Shown: piece by piece, positions 1 through 9,498 of the stretch | Layout: the number at the start of each line of letters is the position of its first letter | How positions within the stretch are numbered: position 1 is the first letter of the stretch | Assembly: GCF_947507565.1 (NCBI RefSeq) | Contig: NC_089187.1 | Coordinates: 2,232,001 to 2,296,000, forward strand | Origin: Oscarella lobularis | Lineage: Eukaryota > Porifera > Homoscleromorpha > Homosclerophorida > Oscarellidae | Length of the DNA: 64,000 nt | Direction of reading: 5' to 3' | Notes under the pieces: model-generated | Told to the model about the DNA's origin: nothing | The model's database searches: none | Seen by the model: the letters and a program-made list of their open reading frames with translations, nothing else | Translations under genes and position numbers: made by a program

Positions 1-14
1 AATGTTAGTTGCAG

Positions 15-1108
15 TATGGTACGCGAAAATGATATGTACGTGATCAATGGAAAGAAGTGGTGGAGCTCAGGCGAGATCGAAATGACGCTTGCTTTTGTGC
101 CGTTATTTGACTAATCTGCTATAGGGGCTGGTGATCCCAATTGCAAGATCACTATTGTGATGGGAAAGACGGGATCTGATGATCTGCCAAAGTGACCAGA
201 TCACACACAGGCTGAATATTTCTTAATCTATTTTCAGATATCGGCGTCATTCAATGATTCTCGTTCCCATGGATACACCCGGCGTTAAAAAGATCAGACC
301 GTTGAAAGTATTCGGTTACGACGGTAAGCGCTTCATTTAATAAATTAATAAATAAACAGCAAAAATCTTATGGGAGTTATGTATAGATTCTCCTCACGGT
401 CACTTTGAAATTCACTTTGAAAATGTCCGCGTTCCCGCAAGCAATATGATTCTAGGTAGGCATAGACTTTCATATGAAAATTAACCCATCTCGTATTTTC
501 ATTTAGGAGAAGGACGCGGCTTCGAGATAGCGCAGGGACGACTGGGTCCAGGACGAATTCACCACTGCATGCGATTGATCGGCATGGCCGAAAGAGCGCT
601 AGAATTGACCTGCGAGAGAGCTGTCAGTCGCGTCGCCTTCGGAAAGCCTCTAGCAATGCAAGTGAGTCATGTGCACGTCGATTATATCTCTTTCGTCTCA
701 TCAGGGACGCTTTTCTCAGGGGGTACTTCAAGCCGAGATAGCCCAGTCGCGTATCGCTATAGATCAGGCCAGATTGCTGACTCTAAAAGCGGCTCATCTG
801 ATCGACAAGTACGGCACGAAGGAAGCAAGACGAGAAGTGGAGTTCGCATCGCGTGCAATTCCGTCTCCAAACGCAGGCTTTTTTCCGTCTAGATTGCCAT
901 GATCAAAGTCGTTGCCCCCTCGATGGCTGAGACTGTCATCGATCGGGCGATTCAGGTCCACGGGGCCAAGGGCGTTTGCCAGGATACCCTTCTTCCCGCT
1001 TTCTACGCGCACGCGCGATCGCTGCGAATTGCCGACGGTCCCGACGCCGTTCACCTGGCGTCGGTTGCGAAAATGGAATTGAAGAAGTACGTTATAAGCA
1101 AGCTCTAG
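15..1108 (+). CDS. ACAD11: Acyl-CoA dehydrogenase, ACAD10/11 type, 3' part (partial at left edge)
   Basis: FAD-dependent acyl-CoA dehydrogenase, expected to oxidise acyl-CoAs in mitochondria or peroxisomes. Exons that keep frame are about 15-70, 125-191, 238-323, 387-455, 507-661, 720-836 and 893-1108 (TAG). The order of conserved blocks follows ACAD11: [12 protein letters not shown], then [17 protein letters not shown], then [20 protein letters not shown], then the C-terminal helices [29 protein letters not shown] and [19 protein letters not shown]. The 5' half (in ACAD11, including the kinase-like APH domain) would lie left of the window. The intron at 71-124 starts with GC rather than GT. 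All exons here look undamaged, unlike the later copies at 8437-9317 and elsewhere, so this is the likely source copy. Family identification rests on motif order remembered for ACAD10/11; ACAD10 cannot be excluded. Confidence 0.8.
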
Positions 1109-1264
1109 TTCCGCGATCGCGGCGAAGGAAGAAGGAAGAAAGGCTATCCTGTTGCATACAGCTTACTAATCCAATTTTCTACTGATAAACAATAGATGGT
1201 CCAAAGGCGTACGAGTTCCACGTGACGTGACGTAGTGCCGTAGATATAAATGGATGGTGTCATG

Positions 1265-1856
1265 TGGCCAGCTAGCCTCGGAGTCCCAGACCCTCTCTCG
1301 CGTGCTTTAGGGTGGGCGTGCCGGGCGCGAGAGAGGGTCTGGGCACGCTTCTCATGTAGGCCTGTCCCTTTGATCTCAAATTTGATTACGTTGCGCCCGC
1401 CTCTCACCACCGAAGCTCGACTTCTACGGGGATTCGTATCGATCTTCGATCGATCGGTAGTCCGATCGATCTCCATCGATCGGTGTCCCTCGATCTTCGA
1501 TCGATCGTTAGTCCGATCGATCGAAATCGATCTTCAATCGATCGGTAGTTCGATCAATCTCTATCGATCGGTGTCCCGATCGATATCGATCGAAGATCGA
1601 TCGCGGTAGTGACTAAAAGTCTGATACATTTCCATCGATCGCTAGACTACGGGACGGTATGAAACCCGGATAGCCGTAATTCGTTTTTGGACTCGCCGCT
1701 GATAGGGCACCCGAATCGGGTGCTCGTTCTCTGATTGGTCAATTAAGATCAAAGGAACAGGCCTACATGAGAAGAGTGCCCAGACCCTCTCTCGCGCCCG
1801 GCACGCCCACCCTAAAGCACGCGAGAGAGGGTCTGGGACTCCGAGGCTAGTGGCCA
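1265..1856. mobile_element. Non-autonomous TIR element (MITE-like) with nested hairpins
   Basis: Two arms of about 112 bp, at 1265-1376 and 1746-1856, are near-perfect reverse complements; both ends read tggcca followed by a ctagcctcgg core. Each arm is itself a hairpin, with an 18-nt stem cccagaccctctctcgcg pairing with its complement some 25 nt away. The interior (about 1430-1640) is dominated by cgatcgatcg-rich palindromic runs. No transposase frame is present. Copies of ggtgtcatg lie at 1256-1264, 1964-1972 and 2033-2041. They look like 9-bp target duplications of successive insertions. The element lies exactly where sialyltransferase copy E (9499) has its uninterrupted start region. Confidence 0.8.
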
Positions 1857-2038
1857 GCCCTCGCGGGCGCCCTCGCGTGCCAGCTCTCCCCGTAGTGAAG
1901 CGCGCGTTAGCGCCTCACTCCTGCGAGGAGCTCACGCGAGGCAACGCGAGGCTACAAATTGTAGGTGTCATGTAGCCTCGCAAGCCAGGCTCTCCCGTAG
2001 TGAAGCGCGTTAGCGCCCCACTCCGGAGGCTAGGTGTC
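1857..2038. repeat. Palindrome-rich inserted sequence between ggtgtcatg direct repeats
   Basis: GC-rich stretch made of repeated short palindromic modules. The module gtagtgaagcgcg-ttagcgcc-cact occurs twice (about 1892-1922 and 1996-2023), and gcgaggc motifs recur. Two of the three ggtgtcatg repeats (1964-1972, 2033-2041) bound the second module. It looks like a second, smaller insertion next to the TIR element. No reading frame of interest. Confidence 0.5.
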
Positions 2039-3121
2039 ATGCATGCTCGAGTGATCAGAGTCGGAATGGGAATCGCAATTTCAGCTTGCGCTGTCTCAAT
2101 AATATACGTCTGCGTTCAATTCGACGCCGTTCCAATCAAAAAGGCGCCCCTCGCATCAAAACAGCATCGTCCGTCGCCTTTCCTGACGCAAGAACTCCGG
2201 CCAGAGCGGGTACTAACCAAAAACGCGTCTCTGTCGCCTTTCCAAACGCGAGAATTGCCGCCAGAATCGCTCTGGGAACTGGGGGGCTGCGACACTGATT
2301 ATCCCCTCCTACAATGCAAACGCGAGTTCAGAGACAACGCTAAATTCCTCGAACCGCTGCGGATGGCCACGAAGAACGATTTCAGAAAAGGGTCCCTACT
2401 CGAACGTCGGCACGATCGTTGCGCTGTTGTCGGATCTTCCGGGAACGTACTCCATTATGACTTAGGCAAGGAAATCGACGAACACGACATCGTAATACGC
2501 ATCAATCCGCCACTGTCTCAATTTCAAGATTCGAGTCATTTTGGGAAATATGTGGGTAGGCGGCACGGTGATGTCATAATTTTTGGCGCTAGTGCACTTC
2601 GACCTGGGTGTCCTCAACTAAAGAAAGGTCAGAGATACATTCTCACAACGCAGTCGTCCAACTCTCTATTCAAAAACAAAATTTATTTTCAATTTTACAA
2701 AGACTGTTGGAAGAAGTATAACCTGAAAACGTTCACATTGAACAGCGTATTTCGCCGAAAAGCGGAACTGCTGGCGAATTTTGTGAGAAAGCAATGTCCT
2801 AGCAATGCGACAGGGCATTCAATAACCGCCGGCCTGTCGGCAATTGCATTCACCCTACATCTATGTCACAACGTGGACTTATACGGGTTCGGACTAAACG
2901 AAGCGAATAGGTTTGAGTACCATCGAAATGTCACTCTAGAGCAGTTTCTGGCTGGTACTACTGGACATGATTGGGTGACAGAAACGCGACTGCTGAAGTA
3001 TTTGACGTCAAATCGCGATGCCGTTTCGAAACTAATGTTGGACGGATTTGATCCACCAAACGTACGCGGTCATGGAGCACCTTTCGACCTACCAGGCGCT
3101 AAAGTCTGTGTTGTTAAGTAG
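2039..3121 (+). CDS. GT29 sialyltransferase-like, copy A
   Basis: Predicted Golgi type II membrane glycosyltransferase that would transfer sialic acid from CMP-sialic acid. It has 360 residues in a single exon. A transmembrane anchor at about residues 8-30 is followed by a variable stem to about 75. Sialyl motif L spans about 128-175 (CAVVGSSGN...IDEHDIVIRINPP), motif S about 260-285 (HSITAGLSAIAFTLHLC...VDLYGFG), a motif III-like FEYHRN about 293-297, and the VS motif HxxxxE is H310-E315. All are intact. ATG at 2039 is chosen because copy E aligns from just after it. The original upstream start was separated by the TIR insertion, so the present ATG comes from the ggtgtcATG repeat. Acceptor specificity (ST3Gal, ST6Gal and so on) cannot be read off. 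The open frame suggests it could still be functional. Confidence 0.87.
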   Translation: MHARVIRVGMGIAISACAVSIIYVCVQFDAVPIKKAPLASKQHRPSPFLTQELRPERVLTKNASLSPFQTRELPPESLWELGGCDTDYPLLQCKREFRDNAKFLEPLRMATKNDFRKGSLLERRHDRCAVVGSSGNVLHYDLGKEIDEHDIVIRINPPLSQFQDSSHFGKYVGRRHGDVIIFGASALRPGCPQLKKGQRYILTTQSSNSLFKNKIYFQFYKDCWKKYNLKTFTLNSVFRRKAELLANFVRKQCPSNATGHSITAGLSAIAFTLHLCHNVDLYGFGLNEANRFEYHRNVTLEQFLAGTTGHDWVTETRLLKYLTSNRDAVSKLMLDGFDPPNVRGHGAPFDLPGAKVCVVK

Positions 3122-3464
3122 ACGACATGTTTCAGAAGTGAAAGTTGTAAGAAACGGTAAAAGAGAGCTAAAATTTATTGTCGTCTTCTCAATTCTGTGA
3201 CCCTTCGAAGCACTAGCTTTCGCCGTCATCATGATCTAACGTGCTCTCTCTTTGTCCAACTGTCAACGAATCTTCGCTCTCATTTCTTTGACCCCCACCA
3301 ACGCGCTTCTTATTAGATACCTTATACCCTGTGTTGTAAGTGAATTAGAAACAGATATCAACGGCGTTCAACCTAATTAATTATTAATATTATATTCTTC
3401 CCTGCCCCGGCGTCACTTATCTCTTTGTTCGTCGTTCACAAGTACCCTCGACGAACCGCATCAT
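3122..3464. other. Intergenic spacer with a relic of the TPR-gene 3' end
   Basis: After copy A the segment 3185-3225 (ttctgtgacccttcgaagca) matches the 3' exons of the minus-strand oxygenase/TPR gene found in full at 13455-15760, but only some tens of bases survive. The rest is AT-rich and holds no gene that I can see. Confidence 0.5.
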
Positions 3465-4520
3465 ATGACCGTGGTGGCATATATACCATGTCATGTCCGC
3501 CGGCGAGTGGTTGGAGTCGGACTGGGAGTCGCAATTTCGCTTTGCGCTGTCTGTATAATGTGCGTCTGCGCTCATTTCGTCGTCCTTCCTACCCTAAAGG
3601 CGCCTCTCGTATCAAAACGGCGGCATCTTTCGCTTTTTACGATGCGAGAATTCCGGCCAGAGTCGCTCTGGGACCTGGGGGGTTGTGAAAATACCCGTCC
3701 CCTTCTGGAATGCAAACTCACGTTCACAGAAGCCACTAAATTCCTCGAACCACTGCGGATGGCTAAGAAGAGCGACTTCAGAGAAGGATCCCTACTCAAT
3801 CATCGGCACGATCGTTGTGCTGTTGTCGGATCTTCCGGAAATTTACTCCACTACGACTTAGGCCAGGAAATCGACGAACACGACATCGTAATACGCATCA
3901 ATCCGCCACAGTCGCAATTTCAAGATTCGAATCTTTTTGGAAAATACGTCGGTAGGCGGCACGGCGACGTCATAATTTTTGGCGCTTCTGCAATCCGAAA
4001 TGGTTGTCCTCAGCTGAAGAAAGATCAGAGATACATTCTTGCAATGTCCAAGCCGTTCAACGCCCTATCCAAATACAAATCGTTTTATCGATTTTTTGTG
4101 GACTGTTGGAAGAAGTATAATCTGAAAACGTTTTCGTTGAACGGCGTATTTCGCCGAAAAGCGGAACAGCTGGCGACGTTTGCGAGAAACCAGTGTCCTA
4201 GCAACGCGACAGGGCATTCAATAACCGCCGGCCTGTCGGCAATTGCATTCACCCTACATCTATGTCGCAACGTGGACTTATACGGGTTCGGACTAAACGA
4301 AGCGAATAGGTTTGAGTACCACCGAAATGTCACTGGAGAGCAGTTTCTGGCTGGTACTACTGGACATGATTGGGTGACAGAAACAAGACTGCTGAAGTAT
4401 TTGACGTCAAATCGCGATGCCGTTTCGAAACTAATGCTGGATGGATTTGATCCACCAAACGTACGCAATCGTGGAGCATCTTTTGACCTACCAGGTGCTA
4501 AAGTCTGTGTTGTTAAGTAA
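3465..4520 (+). CDS. GT29 sialyltransferase-like, copy B
   Basis: Intronless frame of 351 residues starting at ATG 3465. An N-terminal hydrophobic anchor (VGLGVAISLCAVCIMCVC) is followed by a stem shorter than copy A's. Motif L (CAVVGSSGNLLHYDLGQE...IVIRINPP), motif S (HSITAGLSAIAFTLHLC...LYGFG), FEYHRN and HDWVTE are all present. It is nearly identical to copy A over the last ~200 codons and diverges in the stem and anchor, as in a tandem duplicate under weaker stem constraint. It lies about 340 bp downstream of copy A in the same direction. No operon-like link is implied; each copy probably has its own promoter. Confidence 0.87.
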   Translation: MTVVAYIPCHVRRRVVGVGLGVAISLCAVCIMCVCAHFVVLPTLKAPLVSKRRHLSLFTMREFRPESLWDLGGCENTRPLLECKLTFTEATKFLEPLRMAKKSDFREGSLLNHRHDRCAVVGSSGNLLHYDLGQEIDEHDIVIRINPPQSQFQDSNLFGKYVGRRHGDVIIFGASAIRNGCPQLKKDQRYILAMSKPFNALSKYKSFYRFFVDCWKKYNLKTFSLNGVFRRKAEQLATFARNQCPSNATGHSITAGLSAIAFTLHLCRNVDLYGFGLNEANRFEYHRNVTGEQFLAGTTGHDWVTETRLLKYLTSNRDAVSKLMLDGFDPPNVRNRGASFDLPGAKVCVVK

Positions 4521-4637
4521 ACGACATGTTTCAGAAGTGAAAGTTATGACGTAAGAAACAGTAGAAAGAGAGGTAAAATTTATTGTCGCCTTTTAAGCAA
4601 TGTCCTATACCAAGGCGAAGAGGTATATAATAACCTA

Positions 4638-5025
4638 GCTCCGGCCTGTCGGCAATTGTATTTTCCCTACATCTATGTTACAACGTGGACTTATACGGGT
4701 TCGGACTAAACGAAGCGAATAGGTTTGAGTACCATCGAGATGCCACTCTAGAGCAGTTTCTGGCTCGTCGTACTGCACATGATTGGGTGACAGAAACGCG
4801 ACTGCTGAAGTATTTGACGTCAAATCGCGATGCCGTTTCGAAACTAATGCTAGATGGATTTGATCCACCAAACGTACGCAATCGTGGAGCTTCTTTCGAT
4901 GATTCTCGTTCCCATGGATACGCCCGGCGTTAAAAAGATCAGACCGTTGAAAGTATTCAGTTACGACGGTAAGAGCTTCATTTAATAAATTTTCGACCTA
5001 CCAAGCGCTAAAGTCTGTGTTGTTA
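4638..5025 (+). pseudogene. GT29 sialyltransferase 3' fragment, copy C, split by an ACAD exon
   Basis: Only the last ~100 codons remain. The segment starts inside motif S (ggcctgtcggcaattgt...), keeps FEYHR and HDWVTE, and reads to the ...NRGASFD stretch. At about 4898 it switches without warning to an exon of the ACAD11-like gene ([13 protein letters not shown] equivalent, about 4899-4970) with its following intron start. It then returns at about 4989 to the last codons of the sialyltransferase (tttcgacctaccaagcg...gtgttgtt). The short shared string tttcga/gatgattctc at the joints suggests microhomology-mediated insertion. It cannot encode a complete enzyme. Confidence 0.8.
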
Positions 5026-5039
5026 GTAATTCAGATGAA

Positions 5040-5560
5040 ATTTGAACCCGTCGGTGTCGTCTACAATGATGATCGAGTTCTCCGAAGAGATCGATCGAGA
5101 GAGGGAGTAACACACGCCGAACACGTCGTCGAGCATACAGTGACATCGGCTCCAATTAATTAAGGTTATAGTTTTTACTTTAATTAAACTATGCTTTGAT
5201 CGACTCTATCGGTCTGACGCTTCAGTGCCCGTATAACAATCGCTCCTCCTTGTTTTTTTTCTTTCCGGCGTGGAGATTCCATCTAGCGACGAAGAGCACT
5301 CTAACCGAGTGACGAAGATGCGATTCTAAGAGCGCACAGGAGCCGATCGAAGGAACTAGCGGACCACGCGCCGCCAGAGACAACTTTGACGAACGCGTTT
5401 GGACCCGAAGAGCTCAAGAAAGCAACGTACTACCGCAGCGAAAGGTCCGCTTGGGTCCTGCAACGAAAGGGGCCCCCGAAAGAGATGCCCCACCACCATT
5501 TGTATCGTCAGACGTCACCTTATAGGATCACGCCCATACAGTAATTAAGATCAATTTTAA
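5040..5560. repeat. Duplicated block shared with about 11530-11880
   Basis: From about 5225 to 5560 the sequence repeats, with indels, the block at 11563-11880. Shared strings include tgcccgtataacaatcgctc, ctttccggcgtggagattcc, ggaccacgcgccgccagag and cgctttgggtcctg-like runs. One frame in the better copy (11633-11836) reads as a plausible exon tail (FGPEELKKATYYRSERSAW); here it is broken. Positions 5040-5225 contain no gene that I can identify. Confidence 0.6.
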
Positions 5561-5689
5561 AATTTCATAGGCTTCCTCGCGTCACTCAATGTTAGATTTC
5601 CCATCTCCATTTGCAAATGACTCATTGCCACGAGACGATTCATCTGCCCCGCTCTCTCTTCGCCCAACTGTCGACGAATCTTCTGACTC

Positions 5690-6115
5690 CATCTCGACAT
5701 GATTGGCTGACAGAAACGAGACTACCAAAGTATTTGACGTCAAATGATGCCGTAAGTGAGTCAGGTGCACGTCGTTTATCCCCTTCGTCTCATCTGGCCT
5801 GGGACGCTTTTGAGGGGGTACATACAGGCCGAGATAACGTAGTCGCGTATCCATATAGATCAGGCCAGATTGCTGACTCTAAAAGCGGCTCATCTGATCG
5901 ACAAGTACGGCACGAAGGAAGCAAGACGAGAAGTGGAGTCCGCATCTCGTAAATTCAGGTATTTTCTATCTAGATTGCCATGATTCTTTTCGTTGCTCCC
6001 TCGATGGCTGAGACTGTCATCGATGGGACGATTCAGGGGCCCACCGGACCAAGGGCGTTAGCCTTCTTTCCGCATTCTATGCTCACGCGCGCGATTGCCT
6101 GTACGTTCCAAAGCC
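5690..6115 (+). pseudogene. Degenerate ACAD11-like exon fragments
   Basis: Pieces equivalent to the last three exons of the ACAD11-like gene (gccgagataac...cagattgctgactctaaaag, caagtacggcacgaaggaag, attgccatgattctt...gatggctgagactgtcatcgat) appear in order but with deletions and stops. Its 5' junction (about 5690-5755) is with a sialyltransferase-derived piece (gattggctgacagaaacgag...tatttgacgtcaaat). A sister relic lies at 11975-12345. Confidence 0.75.
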
Positions 6116-6298
6116 TAATCGTATTTATATAAATAATCCAATATCTACTGTATGATCCAACGCAGAGCTATAAATAAATATTTATTTATGCTCTGATCCA
6201 ACGTACAGTACGGGATCCTCGCCTAGCACGTTAGTCTCGTTCCCAGCCTCTCTCCCCTCCGTGTATCGCTACGGGAGGAACGTCTTCTTTGATACAGT

Positions 6299-7379
6299 AT
6301 GCCGCGTGTCGGACTGGGACTGGGACTGGGACTCGCGCTTTCGCTTTGCGCTCTTATTTTTTCGACGTACGTCGGCGTTCAATTCGTCGCGATCGCCTCC
6401 GAAAAGGCGTGTTTCTCGCTGAAACGACATCCGCTGCTATTAGCAAAACCAGACTCGGGGCCAGAACCAGAACCAGGCTCGGAGCCAGAACCAGAACCAG
6501 GCTCGGAGCCAGAACCAGAACCAGACTCGGAGCCAGAACCAGAATCGCTCTGGGAACTGGGTGGTTGCGACAGTGCCCAGCCCCTCTTCCAATGCCAACA
6601 CATGTTCAAAAAGGACAAAAATGGGGTCTTCGAAGCGCGGATAGCTAACAGAAGCGATTTCAGAAAAGGATCCCTACTGAACCATCGGCACAATCGTTGC
6701 GCTGTTGTCGGATCTTCTGGAAATATACTCCACTATGACTTCGGCAAGGAAATCGACAAACACGACATCGTAATGCGCATCAATCCGCCTCTGTCTCACT
6801 TTCAAAATTCGAGTCTTTTTGGGAAACATGTGGGTTGGCGACAGGGTACTTTTGGGGATTTCTGGACTCGAACGTGGGTGTCCTCAACTGAAGAAAGATC
6901 AGAGATACGTTCTCGCAATGAACAGTGGGCGTCCTCTTCGCACTAATCGAATTTATGTGGACTGTTGGAAGAAGTTTAATCTGAAAACGCTTACATTCAA
7001 CGTGGTATTTCGCGAGAAAGCGGACCGTCTGGCAAATTTTATAAGAAAGCAATGTCCTAGCAAGGCGAAGAGGCATTCAATAACTTCCGGCCTGTCGGCA
7101 ATTGTATTTTCCCTACATCTATGTCACAACGTGGACTTATACGGGTTCGGACTAAACGAAGCGAATAGGTTTGAGTACCATCGAGATATAACTCAAGAGA
7201 AGTTTCTGGCTGGTAGTACTGCACATGATTGGGTGACAGAAACGCGACTGCTGAAGTATTTGACGTCAAATCGCGATGCCGTTTTGAAAGTAATGCTGGA
7301 TGGATTTGATCCACCAAACGTACGCAATCGTGGAGCATCTTTTGACCTACCAGATGTTGAAGACTGTGTTGTTAAGTAA
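6299..7379 (+). pseudogene. GT29 sialyltransferase-like, copy D, frameshifted
   Basis: The frame opens at ATG 6299 with a TM anchor and a stem carrying a Pro-Glu repeat (units of gagccagaaccagaacc at about 6460-6545). It continues into motif L (CAVVGSSGN...DIVMRINPP). At about 6838-6880, 40 bases replace the 48 found in copy F between the shared catgtgggt and gggtgtcc strings. This net 8-bp loss shifts the frame. The remaining catalytic region (motif S, FEYHRD, HDWVTE) continues in another frame to 7379. Either a recent pseudogene or an assembly error; the substituted bases in the gap favour a real lesion. Confidence 0.8.
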
Positions 7380-7439
7380 ATGACGACATGTTTCAGAAGT
7401 GAAAGTTATGACGTAAGAAACAGTAGAAAGAGAGAGAAA

Positions 7440-7722
7440 ATTTATTGTCGCCTTCCCTTCGTTTTTCTCATAATTTCTCGTACCGATTCCTCGTACTGCT
7501 CCATCTCTGCAAGCATGATGCCTAGATTGAAAAAGGCGTCACCGTCTTTAGGAGCCTCTTCCACGACAGTCCTAAGAGGATTAATTAAAATATATGTTAG
7601 CCCCCACTCGTTCTAAGACGTCTTTTCTACTTTAATAATTCAGCTGCCGGAGGTAGCTTTCCTTCGTCTTGCAATATAGTGGCAGCAATGAAATTTGAGT
7701 CGACGTGCTTGGGATGAAGCTT
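7440..7722 (-). pseudogene. TPR exons of the oxygenase/TPR gene, truncated copy
   Basis: On the minus strand this repeats parts of the last exons of the intact gene at 13455-15760: the exon encoding KDGDAFFNLGIMLAEMEQYEE and part of the next upstream one (HPKHVDSNFIAATILQDEG). It is truncated at both ends. The 3' terminal exon is mostly lost and upstream it joins mutase sequence at about 7722. No complete TPR domain remains. Confidence 0.75.
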
Positions 7723-8436
7723 GAGCGCACTCGGTGTCTTTCATTACAGCGTTCTCTCGAAGGGCATCACTGTCAAACCGGTTTACACCGAACAAGACAC
7801 GAAAGAACTCGAAAGCGAACTCTCAGGCAAATATCCATACACTAGAGGACCCTATACGACAATGTACACGCAGAGACCGTGGACAATAAGACAGGTAAAT
7901 GAAAAGTCAGATATTTAGGGATCTCCATATATGAACGTATGTAATCATTTGTTTTTCTTCTAAGTATGCGGGTTTTAGCACGGTCGAAGAGATCAATCGA
8001 TTCTACAGGGAAAACATTGCGGCAGGTCAACAGGGTCTCAGCGTTGCTTTCGATTTGCCGACGCACAGAGGGTAGGAGCACTTGGGCAGCTGCAATTTCC
8101 AAACAGAAACTTTTCCTTAGATATGACTCAGATAATCCTCGTGTCCATGGGGACGTTGGCATGGCCGGCGTGGCGATTGACTCTATTGAAGACATGGAGG
8201 TTAGGCCAATAGAGGGTAGTGGCTTCACTTCCAAACGTAGGCTTTATTCAGTGGAATCCTCTAAAGAAAATGTCTGTTTCCAATGAACGGGGCGGTGTTG
8301 CCAGTATATTGGCCATGTATATAGGAGCAGGACTCGAGCAGGTATCCGCTTTCATTCTCCGATCAGTCCTCAAGTGAGAAACGCTCATTTGAAGGGAGCA
8401 AAACTCGACGATTTATCCGGAACGATTCAGAATGAC
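7723..8436 (+). pseudogene. Methylmalonyl-CoA mutase exons 3-7, truncated copy
   Basis: Equivalent to the intact mutase gene at 16035-16765. Exon pieces are 7763-7894 ([12 protein letters not shown]...WTIRQ), about 7965-8071 ([14 protein letters not shown]) and about 8120-8200 ([17 protein letters not shown]). A damaged exon near 8244-8340 has lost several bases in the [11 protein letters not shown] region. A cut exon ([14 protein letters not shown]) ends at about 8436, where it runs straight into an intron of the ACAD11-like gene. The 5' exon, the cobalamin domain and most of the barrel are missing. Confidence 0.85.
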
Positions 8437-9317
8437 AGGCTGAATATTTCTTAATCTATTTTCAGATATTGGCGTCATTTGATGATTCTCGTTCCCATGG
8501 ATACGCCCGGCGTTAAAAAGATCAGACCGTTGAAAGTATTCGGTTACGACGGTAAGCGCTTCATTTAAAAAAAAAAACAGCAACATCTTATGGGGAGTTA
8601 TATATAGATTCTCCTCACGGTCACTTTGAAATTCACTTTGAAAATGTCCGCGTTCCTGCAAGCAATATGATTCTAGGTAGGCATAGACATTCATATAAAA
8701 ATTAACCCATCTCGTATTTTCGTTTAGGAGAAGGGGCTTCGAGATAGCGCAGGGACGACTGGGTCCAGGACGAATTCACCACTGCATGCAATTGATCGGC
8801 ATGGCCGAAAGAGCGCTAGAATTGACCTGCGAGAGAGCTGTCAGTCGCGTCGCCTTCGGAAAGCCTCTAGCAATGCAAGTGAGTCATGTACACGTCGATT
8901 ATCTCTTGCGTCTCATCAGGGACGCTTTTCTCAGGGGGTACTTCAAGCCGAGATAGCCCAGTCGCGTATCGCTATAGATCAGGCCAGATTGCTGACTCTA
9001 AAAGCGGCTCATCTGATCGACAAGTACGGCACGAAGGAAGCAAGACGAGAAGTGGAGTCCGCATCGCGTGCAATTCCGTCTCCAAACTTTTTTTCATCTA
9101 AATTGCCATGATCAAAGTCGTTGCCCCCTCGATGGCTGAGACTGTCATTGATCGGGCGATTCAGGTCCACGGGGCCAAGGGCGTTTGCCAGGATACCCTT
9201 CTTCCCGCTTTCCACGCGCACGCGCGATCGCTGCGAATTGCCGACGGTCCCGACGCCGTTCACCTGGCGTCGGTTGCGAAAATGGAATTGAAGAAGTACG
9301 TTTCAAGCAAGCTCTAG
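8437..9317 (+). pseudogene. ACAD11-like gene, truncated second copy
   Basis: Repeats 210-1108 with high identity: the [13 protein letters not shown] exon (about 8466-8552), the [13 protein letters not shown] exon (about 8609-8677), the [10 protein letters not shown] exon, and the last two exons ending at TAG 9315-9317. The GEGRGFE exon has lost 4 bases relative to the first copy (gagaaggggcttcg against gagaaggacgcggcttcg), so the frame is broken. There is no 5' half; it is fused to mutase sequence. The last exon is almost unchanged, suggesting a recent duplication. Confidence 0.85.
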
Positions 9318-9498
9318 TTCCGCGATCGAGAAAATCGCGGCGAAGGAAGAAAGGCTATTCTGTTGCATAGCTTACTAATCCAATTTTCTACTGAGCGAGA
9401 ACAATAAACAATAGATGGTCCAAAGGCGTAGGTGTACGAGTTCCACGTGACGTGACGCCCACAAACGTGTAGGTACTAGGCAGTGCGTAGATATAAAA

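Noticed and set aside
1430-1640. cgatcgatcg repeats considered as a CRISPR-like or regulatory array
   Set aside because: No regular repeat-spacer spacing; it is the palindromic interior of the TIR element, in a eukaryotic genome.
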